Shown: in pieces, positions 31,899 through 42,035 of the stretch
How the letters are laid out: the number at the start of each line of letters is the position of its first letter
How positions within the stretch are numbered: position 1 is the first letter of the stretch
Assembly (NCBI GenBank): GCA_964036045.1
Contig: OZ038383.1
Coordinates: forward strand, 96,777,568 to 96,841,567
Length of the DNA stretch: 64,000 nucleotides
Source: Eutreptiella sp. 'Long Island Sound 2002'
Lineage: Eukaryota > Euglenozoa > Euglenophyceae > Eutreptiales > Eutreptiaceae
Reading direction: 5' to 3'
Program-made: the position numbers and the translations under genes
The notes under the pieces: model-generated
The model's input: the letters and a program-made list of their open reading frames with translations, nothing else
Told to the model about the DNA's origin: nothing
Databases searched by the model: none

Positions 31899-33815
31899 TC
31901 ACCGCCTTCTTTTCGGGGAGAAGTTCCACCCCTGAAGAAGAGGAGGAAGAGGAGGCTGACGAGGAAGAAGAAGAGGTATTGGCATCTTTGGAAGATGCCG
32001 AGCTCTCGCTACCGCTAGACAAATCAGAATCGGCTGCAGACCTTGATTCCGTGGAGCCTGCATCCTCCTATGGCTTCCATTCCCAATCCGAGCGGCCAAG
32101 CGAGGCTTCATAGTAACATGGCCCTGCCGACGGCGTGACCGACCACTGACATCCGTGGAAAACGACCAAGCGGAGCCCAGTGAAGAGGTTTGGAGAAAAT
32201 CAACGCAAGGCACACTGGAGTCCACCCACAAGGTGGGAGAGTCAATACACCACGGCGTAGGCATGGCTTCCAGCCCCAAAACACTCAGTGGGGGCGTCTC
32301 ATGAGCAGGAATGTCAGGTGCAGGATCTGGGTCTAGCCTAAACATGGGCGAGTGTATTAACGGGTTGTGCATTTCACTAAGACCCAGTGAATCTAGCTGA
32401 AAGGCATCTGTCCCCACAGTGGAGGGCAGCGCATTTGGAGTTGTGTCGCCCGAAGAGGACATAGAAACACTGTTTGACGAATGGGAGTGTGCAGAAGCAG
32501 AAAGGGAGTAAGATGTAACCTCACTATCAACCGCCTGTTCCACCTTCAAAGTAATCTTCGGTTTCATCACCGCAGGGAATTTTTTGGCATGCTCCTTTTT
32601 TTTCGCATCATCCCTGCTAACTACAACCCATTCCGTCAAATCAAGGGTGTTTGGTGGCACCGTGGGATGACACTGTGCCAAGTGAGTTTTGATGTTCAAA
32701 ACCCACGGGGTCGCGCTGCACCCGGGAACAGGACATTCACGAGGCTTCAGCGTGACTACAAACGGGCACATGCTGCCAATTTTCTTCCGCACAATACTCA
32801 TCGTGCACATGCCCGTATTACGACCACAAAATCTACAAGGTTTTGCCCCACCCCGCATCTTGGGGTCAACTTCCACCTCTCCCCTTTGCAAGTGCACGGC
32901 CACATTATTGCGGATCCTTGCCAAAGCAATGTCCACCCCACAAAAACAAACAGAATTTTGTAGCTTCTGCCACACCAGCATCGGGCTCTACACGCAATTG
33001 GGGGTAGTTTGGCACCTGTGCCGTTTTCACAAAGGCAGACAATGTGCTTATTGGAATGATCCAACGACCATCGCCATCCATTTGGGCATCCAAAAACACC
33101 ACATGGCTACTCCGAAATTCACATTCCGGACCAAAGCGTCCCGTCCACTGCAACACGGTCGGATCATTGGTGGTTGCAACAAAGGCCAGATCTTGACCCA
33201 TCACGGGGATGGCATGTCCTGTCGCAAGGGCCTCCTTAGTGGTACCATACACCCGTGCACCATCAACCGTGCACCATGAAAAACTAAACGTGCCCACGGA
33301 ACACGTCCGATGCCGACCCCATATGAAGGTCATTAGGGCCAAAAAAATAGCCCCAACAGAGACGGCATCCTCATCAACATTGCCAATGTTCGGCAATGCA
33401 ACATTGTCAGGGTTTGTGGGGGGAAATATTCATTGACAAGTTGTGTAATATGCAATGTGCTCCCATTGGCGGATGGGACATAAGCTTTATTCCGATCAGA
33501 ACCATGGCAAGGTAACCACGATTCCAAGGCACAGGCATCAGTGGGGCTAGTATCCTCTTAGGAATGGGTGTCTCTCTGACAAATTTATCTTCCTTGTCCA
33601 ACACCAATGGGACACCATAGGGCTTGAAAAGGGTGGCACCACTTTGGAAAAAAGACTCCAAGACGCCCCGTAATGCGCATTCCTGGATCTATTCGTAATC
33701 CATGGATCAATCCATCCGAGAAAGTGTTCTTGAAGAGATGTGGGGACGTGCAATGTTGCTGATATTTGCAAGCTACCACAGTGCACGGCGGCCTGTCGTG
33801 GGTCACCGTCCATGG
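31899..33815 (-). pseudogene. degenerate gene encoding a zinc-finger protein
   Basis: Three consecutive minus-strand frames appear to be parts of one protein: about 33815-33420, 33396-32960 and 32981-31899. The first shift falls at a G-run (33415-33423), so it may be an indel there. The last frame (360 codons, TGA stop) holds VCFCG, CRFCG and a CPVPGC...HLAQCH C2H2-type finger at residues about 80-105, then a Ser-rich region and a basic C-terminus. The earlier frames have ordinary folded-protein composition (for example AFVATTNDPTVLQW). Family not recognised; a domesticated or decayed transposon protein is possible. Introns could explain the shifts instead of mutation. Confidence 0.45.
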
Positions 33816-33946
33816 CTAGTCACAACAAGTACCGGCGGTCACATAGCTCACTACATTGGGCCCATGTTGAGTAGATGTGCTGGAGCATGTGTTGCATGTT
33901 GTGCCGACTAAACTCATTACACGAGGCATACATCAAGAGGGGGGTT

Positions 33947-34006
33947 GATGGTCAGTATCTGATGGACTAAATGCCCCCGCCATAGGCACTTTCAGCCCTT
34001 AGTTCC
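33947..34006 (+). repeat. dispersed repeat (partner at 15559-15625)
   Basis: GGTCAGTATCTGATGGACTA then CCCCCGCCATAGGCACTTTC and GCCCTTAGTTCC; see the partner. It lies 200 bases from a tRNA-like sequence. Confidence 0.6.
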
Positions 34007-34205
34007 AATGTGTTGCTCATCCGGTAATTAGGGTTGACCAATGGCGCCTCGCACATGCAGTAGCAAACATATGGCAGATGTACACATGGTTCCCACTTGG
34101 CTCTGACGGTGACTGTACCTGTGCACCTGTAGCTGTGATGTGATGGTCCCTCTGTGGTGCCCAGGGTGGATTTCCTGTGTCTGTGTGCGTGTGTGTTGTC
34201 TTTTG

Positions 34206-34278
34206 GTGGGTGGTGTGTCAGTGGTTGAGTAACCGGGCTTGTGCCCTGAAGGCGCCGGTTCGATCCCTACCGCCTACA
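34206..34278 (+). other. tRNA-like sequence (tRNA pseudogene or SINE head)
   Basis: A 7-bp acceptor-like stem (GTGGGTG with CGCCTAC, two G-U pairs), an A-box-like AGTGGTTGAGTAA, a possible anticodon arm (loop CTTGTGC, which would give anticodon UGU), a 4-nt variable loop and a B-box GGTTCGATCCC. The T-stem keeps only three of five pairs, so a functional tRNA is doubtful. It sits about 245 bases beyond the last codon of the minus-strand LINE, in the opposite orientation. Confidence 0.4.
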
Positions 34279-34522
34279 TGGCCCCTCCGCCAAAGCAAAG
34301 GAGGAGGAGACGCAGTTGCTGCGAGCGGCTGGCGGAGCAGGTTGCGCAGCGCACTGCTGCACGGGGCGGTGCTGCTAAGATTTTGCCTGGCACTGGGGGG
34401 GGGGGGGGCAGGCCCGTGCAGATCAAAAAGATGACGAGACACACCTACCGCAAGCCGGCGGTACCGGTGGAGGAGCGAGCTGATGTAGGGGGCGGTCGTG
34501 GGGTGTCACCCGACGGGCGTCC

Positions 34523-35065
34523 CTAGACGTGCTGACAACACGAGAGTTCGAACCACCGACGCTGGCGATGCCACCCTGTGGTGCATATAACTAGACCGTC
34601 CATGTCTCTTACTAACTTATACGTGCTGGCCGGCCATGGGGCCGTGTATGAGACCAAAATTTTTGGGAGGGGACCATTCAGGGTTCTTTGTGGTGCAGTG
34701 CTAGACATGTCAGCGCCGTGATGACTCCCTCCTGCACAGCGAGTCAAAATCAAGCCTTCTGGCTGGGTCCAGGCGACGAGGCCCGGGATATGCGAAAGTG
34801 AATCCCCCAGATGCGTGGTTAGCATCGAGTGGAACGTGCGGACTAGCGCATCATTGGGCCTTAGCGGTAGCATGCATGCAGCCAAATGCGGCAATACCTT
34901 CGCAAGGTTGGAGCACGTGATCAGCGCATGCTCGTGTGTGTGATCCCTGTCATCAATGGGGCAGAGCTGTTGGTGTGGAAGCCAACGGCGCAGCCGATAG
35001 CCCGTGCGGAGTTTGTGCCACAAGGCCTCGTAGATGAAATGTTTGTGAGCGTGCGGTATGGGCAA
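34523..35065 (-). pseudogene. LINE ORF2 C-terminal region with zinc knuckle
   Basis: Contains CPIDDRDHTHEHALITCS, a C-x-H-x-H-x-C arrangement typical of the end of LINE ORF2, inside an Arg/Leu-rich context (TGYRLRRWLPHQQ). The first pair of cysteines is incomplete. Ends at TAG 34523. Confidence 0.6.
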
Positions 35066-35466
35066 AGTGTGCAGTCAGCGCCAAGTTGTGGGGCCCAGGC
35101 TAGCGTAGACAGCCTTGATGGTGCAACCTTCGTGGCTACTCTACATGATAACCATTTTCTCCACAAGGACGGCTGGTGGTAACGCTGTGCGGGCGCATCC
35201 GCCGATTTTCGCAGCTTGCGCCATGCTATACGATAAATGGACTCATACGTATGCGGTAAAGAACGCATGTGCGTAGAGGTCAACTGTGATAGCTTGTGTA
35301 TGCCCTGCCTAATCAACGCCGTACAATAGATACCATTACGATGACGGTCCGAAAAGCGGCGGCTATGCCACAGATGGGGGTCATGTGAGGGTACCGGCGG
35401 TACCATGACCGTGGACATAGACAGTAGCAAAGAGTAAGATTTAGCCGACAGCGCCAGCGGAGGCAT
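34921..35466 (-). pseudogene. LINE ORF2 thumb/connection region, frame-shifted
   Basis: Frame between the RT and the zinc knuckle. It shares with the flanking frames a pattern of aromatic and basic residues (HLWHSRRFSDRH, AWRKLRKSAD). Overlaps the next frame by about 145 bases, so at least one indel lies near 34950-35065. Confidence 0.4.
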
Positions 35467-35490
35467 TGTGGCGTAAGGGAGTCCCCCTAG

Positions 35491-36463
35491 TTAAAGGGTG
35501 GACAGCTGGGAAGGACCAAGTGGTACTTCCCGGTGGGAGGCCCAATCCGAGAAGGGGTTTGTAACTGCTTTAGGGAGTGCCACATCGTCTTGTGTGAAAT
35601 TCACAAATGTGGACGTGTGCTGCCAGAGAAGAAACTTTTTTGGAGTGAGCACACAGAAACCCCGTGAGATCTTATCCTGCGATAGAACAGAAAGAGAGAA
35701 ATGTTGTAGTGTGTAGTGCACAGGGCCGTATGGTACACACTCTAGAGTGAGGCCATCACTGCCTTATCTGGGAACACAACCCTAGCTGGAAGAGACAGTA
35801 GGGGCAGGATCCAAAGCTCCAAGAGAGCAAACCGTTCCGTGAGCGTGATGTCCCAGTGCTGCATTGCCAGTGCCCTTAGCATGGCTTTTTGAATGGCAGG
35901 CGTGTAGCCCTGTTGCGGGGTAACCTCCCCAAATTTCACACCCAGGTATTTCGCAGGCCCTTTAACTTGCATGCTTGTGCGCGTCAAGAGTAACTTCTCC
36001 TCGGGGGTCCATTCCCCGTTAGACATGAGGTACGGCTTGGAAACATTTACGTTAAGCCCATGTAGTGTGCAAACTGCTAAAAAACCGGCAGACACCGTTG
36101 AACTTGTTCGATGGCATGGTGGGGGCAACAGTTAAAAATGAGCATCACGTCATCCGCATACACTAGGACCCTTACCGAGGATGTCGCTGCCAGCAATTGC
36201 TGTACAATGGGTGATATGAAGAGAAAAAAAAGGAGTGGGGACAAGGGACAACTCTGAAGTACTCCCGACTTTGGACGAAAGTCGCGGCCATGGCAGATGC
36301 GTGCCTGCAAGATCAAGTGCACTGGCACTTGGAACGGAAATAGGAGCATGTGTGTGTGGCCAAAGGGAAGGCCCATTTTGCGAAAGAACGCAGACACATA
36401 CATATGCGATACTGACTCAAACGCTTTGGCAAAGTCGACAGGCACAAAGATTCCATTTTCCAT
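35491..36463 (-). pseudogene. LINE reverse transcriptase palm and thumb
   Basis: Motif A VPVDFAKAFESV, motif B GVLQSCPLSPLLFF and motif C VLVYADDVMLIF are in order, so the catalytic aspartates of the RT are present. The thumb continues in shifted frames to 35491 (LSQDKISRGFCVLTPKKF). Just upstream is GFVPGQNLHNHSFEVHT, then a TAG. The part before 36530 is severed by the Harbinger-like insertion and continues at 37503. Confidence 0.85.
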
Positions 36464-36529
36464 GGCTCTCCACTACGTGTGCACCTCGAATGAATGGTTG
36501 TGTAAATTTTGCCCCGGAACAAAGCCTCA

Positions 36530-37500
36530 GAGAAAGGTGCCCGCACCGCGCGCACCGCGTTGTGCACCGCGCGCGCACCGCGCGGGCGTTTCTAGCAACG
36601 CTTTTCGGGATTTTTCAGGTTTTTTTCAGGGTGGCAAGGACACAGTGGCCTAAGGGGTATGCATACAACAACGGAGTCCTCCACTCCAGCCTCCTCACGA
36701 AAGGTGGTTGTTGCTGCCCACACCCCCTGCTAGGGGAGGGCCGTAGGAAGAGGAAGAAGAAGATGTAGAACTCTCCGGTAAGGCCGCTCGACCGAAGAGC
36801 CTAGTGCCCCACACGGTGCCCAAGCCTGTGGAGCCGTTTCTAACGTTTCGCGTTTCGACATGTTGCTCAATGGGGTGCCCATTCCCATGATGCAACCGTT
36901 TCGGTGTGCTCGTATCGGTTCGATTCACGTTTCGATTGTCACGACGTCGGCTACAAGGAAGCCTCCTCTTCCTCTTCATCGGCGGACGTAAGTGACGAGC
37001 CTAAGGATGATGAAACTGAATCCGAATCAGAATCGGAATCTGAACCAGGACGTCTCGTGGCTAATGGCCGCCAGTAAATGCCACTTGGGAAGTGGTCCCA
37101 GGGGCCGTAGGGCTGATAGCGCATATTGCGCACATTCAGAAATTGCTGAATGTGCACAACGGCTCGCACCATCAAGTGCAATTTCTGCATGCAATCCGGA
37201 AGGGTATTCCCACGCTTCGTATACATGTTGCGGCAAACACCCCAACTGTGAAGCCGTGTCAACACGTGCTCCGAACGGGCGCGCAAGAGACTATGCCCGT
37301 CATTTGCCTTTGCTTTCCAGGGAGGCACGCCCTATCCCGCAGCCACGGCACACGGGCTCACCACAACGGAGGGGCAAATAGTGGTGAGGTGCTAGAAAGC
37401 AGCACAAGGGGAAAGAAAAAGTTGTCCGTGCACGTGGAAAACGCCCGCACCGCGCGCGCACCGTGTTGTGCACCGCGCGCACCGCGCGGGCACCTTTCTC
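36530..37500. mobile_element. 971-bp Harbinger-like DNA transposon remnant inside the LINE RT
   Basis: Both ends are GAGAAAGGTGCCCGC (inverted), and the element is flanked by TCA on each side (36527-36529 and 37501-37503), a 3-bp target duplication. Just inside each TIR are long GCACCGCGCGC-type palindromes. Inside is a minus-strand fragment homologous to the transposase relic at 30.3-31.1 kb. Removing the element with one TCA rejoins the RT reading frame (LTPPEH to GFVPGQ), which confirms the boundaries. PIF/Harbinger elements make 3-bp duplications, so the class assignment is consistent. Confidence 0.8.
36951..37328 (-). pseudogene. C-terminal fragment of Harbinger-like transposase
   Basis: RSEHVLTRLHSWGVCRNMYT and RYQPYGPWDHFP align with RLEQLFAPFWHRGLVRNIWR and HYGPWEHVLP of the 30.3-kb relic. 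Catalytic residues are absent. It ends in an acidic Ser/Asp repeat tail and TAG. Confidence 0.55.
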
Positions 37501-37502
37501 TC

Positions 37503-38161
37503 AGTGCTCCGGTGGTGTCAAGTAAATGATGAGGTCCTTGAGCCAAAGTAGTATGCTTGCCGTGACCCACTTGAGTGCAGAGTTTTGAAGGACCAGGGGT
37601 CAGAGTTCTCCAGAGGTGGGAATACCTGCCGACTTGGGGATGGGATTCAGTAGCGCCACAGACCAGCTATCGGGTAGTGTACATGTGGACTCAAAATTTT
37701 GAATGATGTGTATCATGCTCGAAACAAAATGATGGTGGAAATGCTGATAAATTTCAGGTCCTAATCCCCCCCGACCCCGGTGCTGAGCCCCTGTTTAGGG
37801 TGTCCAATGACGCATGAAGTAACTCATACGTCAGTGGCTTGCTAAGCATATGAGACAATGGCTGGTGCGCATGCCATGCGAAGAAGGGGTCCAAGAAGCG
37901 AGAGCATTCTTCCTCTGAGGCTGAACCCTGGGTCGAGGTGGAGGAAATCTTTTTGCACGATTTCTTGTGCAATCTGCTCACGATCAGTGATGACCACCCC
38001 ATACTTGTTCCTGAGTGAAAAAAGCTTTCTCCGGTACCACATTTATTTTGCGAGCCTTCATATTTGTTTTTTGTTCGAGGAATTGAACCAACTTTGGTCA
38101 TCATAAAGCGCGGGGGACAGCATGTCCCAGACCGTGTCTTGCGTTGTGTCTTGCGCTTCAC
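37503..38161 (-). pseudogene. LINE RT N-terminal (fingers) region
   Basis: Minus-strand segments in shifted frames: KLFSLRNKYGVVITD, PLTYELLHASLDTLNRGSAP, LPDSWSVALLNPIPKSAGIP and LVLQNSALKWVTAS correspond to the conserved start of LINE RTs. A TGA occupies the place of the Arg in the usual RP(I/L) motif, consistent with CGA-to-TGA decay. Confidence 0.75.
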
Positions 38162-39391
38162 GCTGGGCTAGAAAAATCAAAATGGTGTAGGCAACTTTTG
38201 CCGTAGTTGCATGGGAACCGCATTGGTGTAGATACCACCATGCTTCCTTCGGTAGGTGTTGCGAGTCGGACGCGTGGCACAGCGCCTGAATGTGGGTGAA
38301 TCCTTTGGGATTCTGCTCCCGTTCAAAGGCAATGGCGTGGGCGCGGATGGTTCGCTGGGCATCTGCCTGCCATTCCAATCCTATGGTCTGTAATTCATCA
38401 ATTTCATAGCTTACACTGTGTGTGGCATCCCTGTCTTGAAGGAATGATGTAGGGCAGCAATGCCGTGTACGCAAATGTTGCTGCATCACGGACGCTAGCT
38501 TGACGACTACACATTTATGATCCAAACCTCCCACAAATGTGGGGTAACAGGTAGAACAGGTGCTCTGCAGTGGGGCGGGCAATAAGATCCTGTCAATGTT
38601 GCGCCATGGGTCCCTACCGCTTGATGACATGCCATTTGTGTGTGTGTGCGCGCACGTTTGCGTTTGGGTACTTTGGAGGGGGAGGATCGTGTCGCTGAGG
38701 GGAAACCCCAAGTCTGGCAAGATTTCTCCGGGAATGAGATGTAGTGTGCGTGCATTAGCAGATGCGCGTTAGTAATATTCAATTTTGATAAACCATGGAT
38801 TTTTGTCTTTCCAGCTTCTACACTGGCCTTTGACTTGTGGTCATTGGGCACCGCCGAGTCTCTACTCGGCACAATGACCGAATTAAAATCGGCTAACACA
38901 AACAGTTGTACCGAATGAAAAGAGTGGAAGTGGGTTTGCAACTTTTTCCAATGAGCATCCCTATCACCGGCACCGTGATGCAGGTGCCCAACCAGGAAAG
39001 AGAAACATATGCCGTCCGGGTCACTGAGGACCACGTAGAGAAGACGCTCGTCTACTTGAATGTGAGAAATCGGCTCCCAGTGCATGTGATAAATAACAGC
39101 CACCCCTCCTCTGCGAGGAGTCAAGGCGCAGTGTATTTTATAGTTGAACCGGCCAAGGGCCTTTTGGACCAGCGAAGTTGGTCCTCTGTGGCAATGTGGG
39201 GTTCTTGAACCCCAATTATATCTGCTCGCGTAGAGTGCAAAAACTTGGGTACGGGCCTCACCCTGTATGTGCCAGACATCCTCATCCTTAATCCTAGTCA
39301 GCAGACCATTGACATTAAAGGATGCTAGCGTGTTTTTCCGGGTGATGGCCAGTGTGACAGTCCCAGAAGCATTTACGTGTGACGCAATCAT
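38058..39391 (-). pseudogene. LINE ORF2 apurinic endonuclease domain
   Basis: ATG at 39391 overlaps the ORF1 stop. LASFNVNGL (Asn of motif I), FVLADFNSV and the later NIDRILLP and GGLDHKCVVVKL are the APE-type endonuclease landmarks, with the catalytic D-N and D-H pairs visible. The frame shifts at about 38690-38720, in the middle of the domain, so the protein is not made intact. Confidence 0.8.
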
Positions 39392-39804
39392 GATGCTTTA
39401 TCCTTGTCACCCTGTTGCTTTTTCCTTTTGGAGAAAATAATCGAGACGGGGCTGGCGGTCACAATGGGCTTATTGGCAAAATGGGTGCGGGAGCCAACTT
39501 CGCGTCGGGCATCTGTTTTCTTGGCCATGTATTCCCCGCTAGAAATAACATACAGCTGACGCCGCCGATCTGAAGTGCGGAAAAAAGTGCCCATAAGGGC
39601 TGATAAAGAGGGCGCCTGGATGCGCCAGGTGGAGGACCGAATATCCCACATGTTGAATATAGTTTTAGTGAGCAAAACTTCTTTGGTGATCTTGGTACCT
39701 AGCACGTGCTTGAGTGTGGGCTCCTTCCACCACTATGGAACACCGGTGATGTATGCCGTCTCACCGTAGCCTAGGTTGCAGTCAGTGTAGAGGAGGCACC
39801 GTCT
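39388..39804 (-). pseudogene. LINE ORF1, C-terminal part
   Basis: Continues ORF1 after the 5.27-kb insertion: CLLYTDCNLGYGETAYITGV, one TAG, then WWKEPTLKHVLG and a basic C-terminus ending KKQQGDKDKAS. Terminates with the TGA of an ATGA that also contains the ORF2 start. It is in frame with 45072-45380 when the insertion and a 2-bp target duplication are removed. Confidence 0.65.
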
Positions 39805-39837
39805 GACCCTTCGTACACGCTAGAAGACCCAATTTCG

Positions 39838-39900
39838 TTCTAGCCTAGAAGTTCTAGTGTAGATGTTCTAGCCTAGATTAGATCAATACTAGAACGATAC
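39838..39900. promoter_or_regulatory. left subterminal GTTCTAG/CTAGAAC cluster
   Basis: CGTTCTAGCCTAGAAGTTCT, TGTTCTAGCCTAGA and CTAGAACG follow each other within 63 bases. Repeated words in both orientations next to a TIR are typical of transposase-binding subterminal repeats. The first gene of the element starts about 120 bases further in, so the cluster may also lie in its promoter. Confidence 0.6.
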
Positions 39901-40018
39901 AATGTGCACCAAGAAGTGCCATTTCCTTCATTGTTCCGCCGTGCATGCTTGCTATTGCCCATAGTGCATTGTGCCATGGTCCCTTCTCAGACGCTTACAT
40001 CTTTCGCATTTCTATGCA

Positions 40019-41405
40019 ATGAAACGCCCCGCCACTTCCCCCCTTGCTCCCTCCTCAACCGGGAAGGATAGTTCCCGCTTGTCTAAGGCACTACGGGACT
40101 TGAGTGGGGCTTCTGACCTCAAGAATGAGCGGGTCGGCCATTACTTGGCCACGTGGGCGATATCATGCCCCCTAGCACGACGGCAATTCAACAACGCCCT
40201 TCAATATGTGAACACCGCCACTGCGACCCAAAACACGGGTGAGGCATGCAAGGCCGCCGTTGAGGCATACGCCGCCTCCCTACCCCCCCCCCCCCCCACC
40301 GCCATGTGTGAACTTGTGCTCAACATGAGGGCCCCCAAGTACTCCTGGAGGACCCTCTCGGAGCTCTACACGCTCCGTAAGTTGGAGTACCACCGCGCCG
40401 TCCCCGGTGGCCCCTACTGCCGTCCGAATTGCACCGAGCGGGACTTCCAAGCCCGTTGGAAGGAGTTGGTCGCCCCCGTGGAATTGGATCCCCCCGTTGC
40501 CACGGTGTTGCCCAAGGCCACCGGGATCCCATGGTCCTTCGCCTCATGGGTCAAGTACATCCTCTCCCGGCCGGGCTTGGTGCGGTCAATCAACCGCTCC
40601 GTCCCATTGGCGTTCATCGTCCGGGCGGATGCCTACCCCGTGGCCGGGGGCAAATGGACCCAACTCACCATCTCCTTAGCTTGGCCCGCTCCCCTGCGGG
40701 CCATTGGGTGTTGAGCATGGCCCATTGCGATGGCAAGGCCGTGGACACCCTTGGGACGTTGTGCAACAGCAATTGGGAGGTACTCCTCTCACCTAGTGCC
40801 CTTCACTCGTTCTAGTTTTGTTCTAGTTAGCCTCGGACACCGCTGGCTAGAAGCTAGGCTACATTAGACTAGAACGCAATGAACCACCCCCAATGTCTCG
40901 TGTTTAGGTGATTCAAGAGATCATCGACACGGGGCAAGTCCAATGGGGGGTCTTCAAGGTGGAGGCAAAGGTGATCCTCCGGGGGGATCAACCGTGGACA
41001 CGGAGGGTGATCAGAGTGTCCACATGCCCCCAAGTGGGCTCCATGTTCAACGAGGGGATATGGAACGCCCAAACTAAGAGTTGGAAGGGTAGCGCTATCC
41101 CGCGGACCTTGGAGGGTGATGAGGCCTACTACACGGCCTTCCTCCTTGGGACGCCTTCTTTGCAAGCCGCTGGTTGCAGCATGCAGCGGATTTTGGAATT
41201 GCCACGTGCCTGGGTCGTCTTGCGCATTTTGCACTTGACGATGGCCATGGGTTGCTTGTTGGGGGAGTTTGTCGACCGGGAGGCTAGGCGGATCACCCAT
41301 TCACTCCGGCAAGACCTGCAAACTCTCCTGTCGGAGAGGCGTGCAGGTTGGAGCATTTTCGGGTCAGCTTCCTCGGACGGGGAAGAAACGGACAATTTTT
41401 TTTAG
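40019..41405 (+). CDS. unknown protein, TIR-element gene A (two exons)
   Basis: ATG 40019 starts MKRPATSPLAPSSTG. Exon 1 runs to 40779 and is read in frame to about 40680, after which a 1-nt shift is needed to reach GHWVLSMAHCDGKAVDTLG and NSNWE. The donor GTACTC (40780) joins the acceptor TGTTTAG (40907), phase 0; exon 2 begins VIQEIIDTGQVQWGVFKVEA. The protein has a Pro-run (residues about 95-102), a Trp-rich middle, and an acidic end (DGEETDNFF). I recognise no family and no DDE, YR or RT motif. It ends at TAG 41403-41405, but TTTTTTTTAG there also looks like a splice acceptor. It could be the element's transposase. Confidence 0.5.
40780..40907 (+). other. predicted intron of gene A carrying a CTAGAAC cassette
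   Basis: GT...AG, 128 bp. Contains GTTCTAGTTTTGTTCTAG, then GGCTAGAAGCTAGG and ACTAGAACG, so the two halves can pair as a stem. The same motif forms the element's subterminal arrays. Confidence 0.55.
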
Positions 41406-41890
41406 GCATGGCCGGATATTCCTAGGTGCCTTGGCATTAGGCTGAGCACGGCCAAGTACAAGGCCATCGCGAACCTTTGAGACTTGCTGCAGGCCCTCTA
41501 TTGCACATATCAGGGCCCTAACCCCTTGAATTGTGCCGCAGTGGCAAAGGATTTCCGCTGTCATTGTACTGTTGGTACGGCATCATGGTATCTACTGAGC
41601 ATGGAGCATGTAGATGCCATGTTGCAAAACATTTGGCCATTTGGGTTGGCCATGTTTTGCAGTGACAGTTCAGAAAGCATCAAGCGCTTTCTGAAACATG
41701 GTCATAACGAGCGCAACAATCGGGGGGGGGGGGGTTGGCGGGTGGAGGGGGTCGATGAGGTGTCAGGGCGTAAATGGTCGGCAGGGAGGGGGCAAGGCCA
41801 CATGCAGGCTTCCCTTGGACAGACTCTTCAGCATCGGCAACATGTCCGCCGACCCGCAGTAGCATTTAATCCAGCGGATCATGCAACAGT
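41406..41890 (+). other. TIR-element segment between genes A and B, no clear gene
   Basis: Includes a run of about 12 G at 41723-41734. A short frame ahead of the next cassette (about 41800-41890) might be an exon joined to 42036. Nothing here is recognisable. Confidence 0.35.
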
Positions 41891-41894
41891 ACGC

Positions 41895-42035
41895 GTTCTA
41901 GCGATGATCTAGGGAATCGTTCTAGTGTTGATCTAGGCAGCACGATCGGTCGCGAGAACGTCGCTAGAACGCCGCTAGAACAGTTGCCTAGAACGTTGCT
42001 AGAACGCTGCTACGCCTTTTGCTTAGCAACGCCAG
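41895..42035 (+). other. second CTAGAAC cassette, probable intron
   Basis: GCGTTCTAGCGATGATCTAG, CGTTCTAGTGTTGATCTAGG, then GTCGCTAGAACGCCGCTAGA, ACAGTTGCCTAGAACG and further copies. Ends at GCCAG 42035, which fits an acceptor in phase 0 with TAELLAEAVRYRQTK downstream. Its sequence is nearly the same as 43366-43480. Confidence 0.55.
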
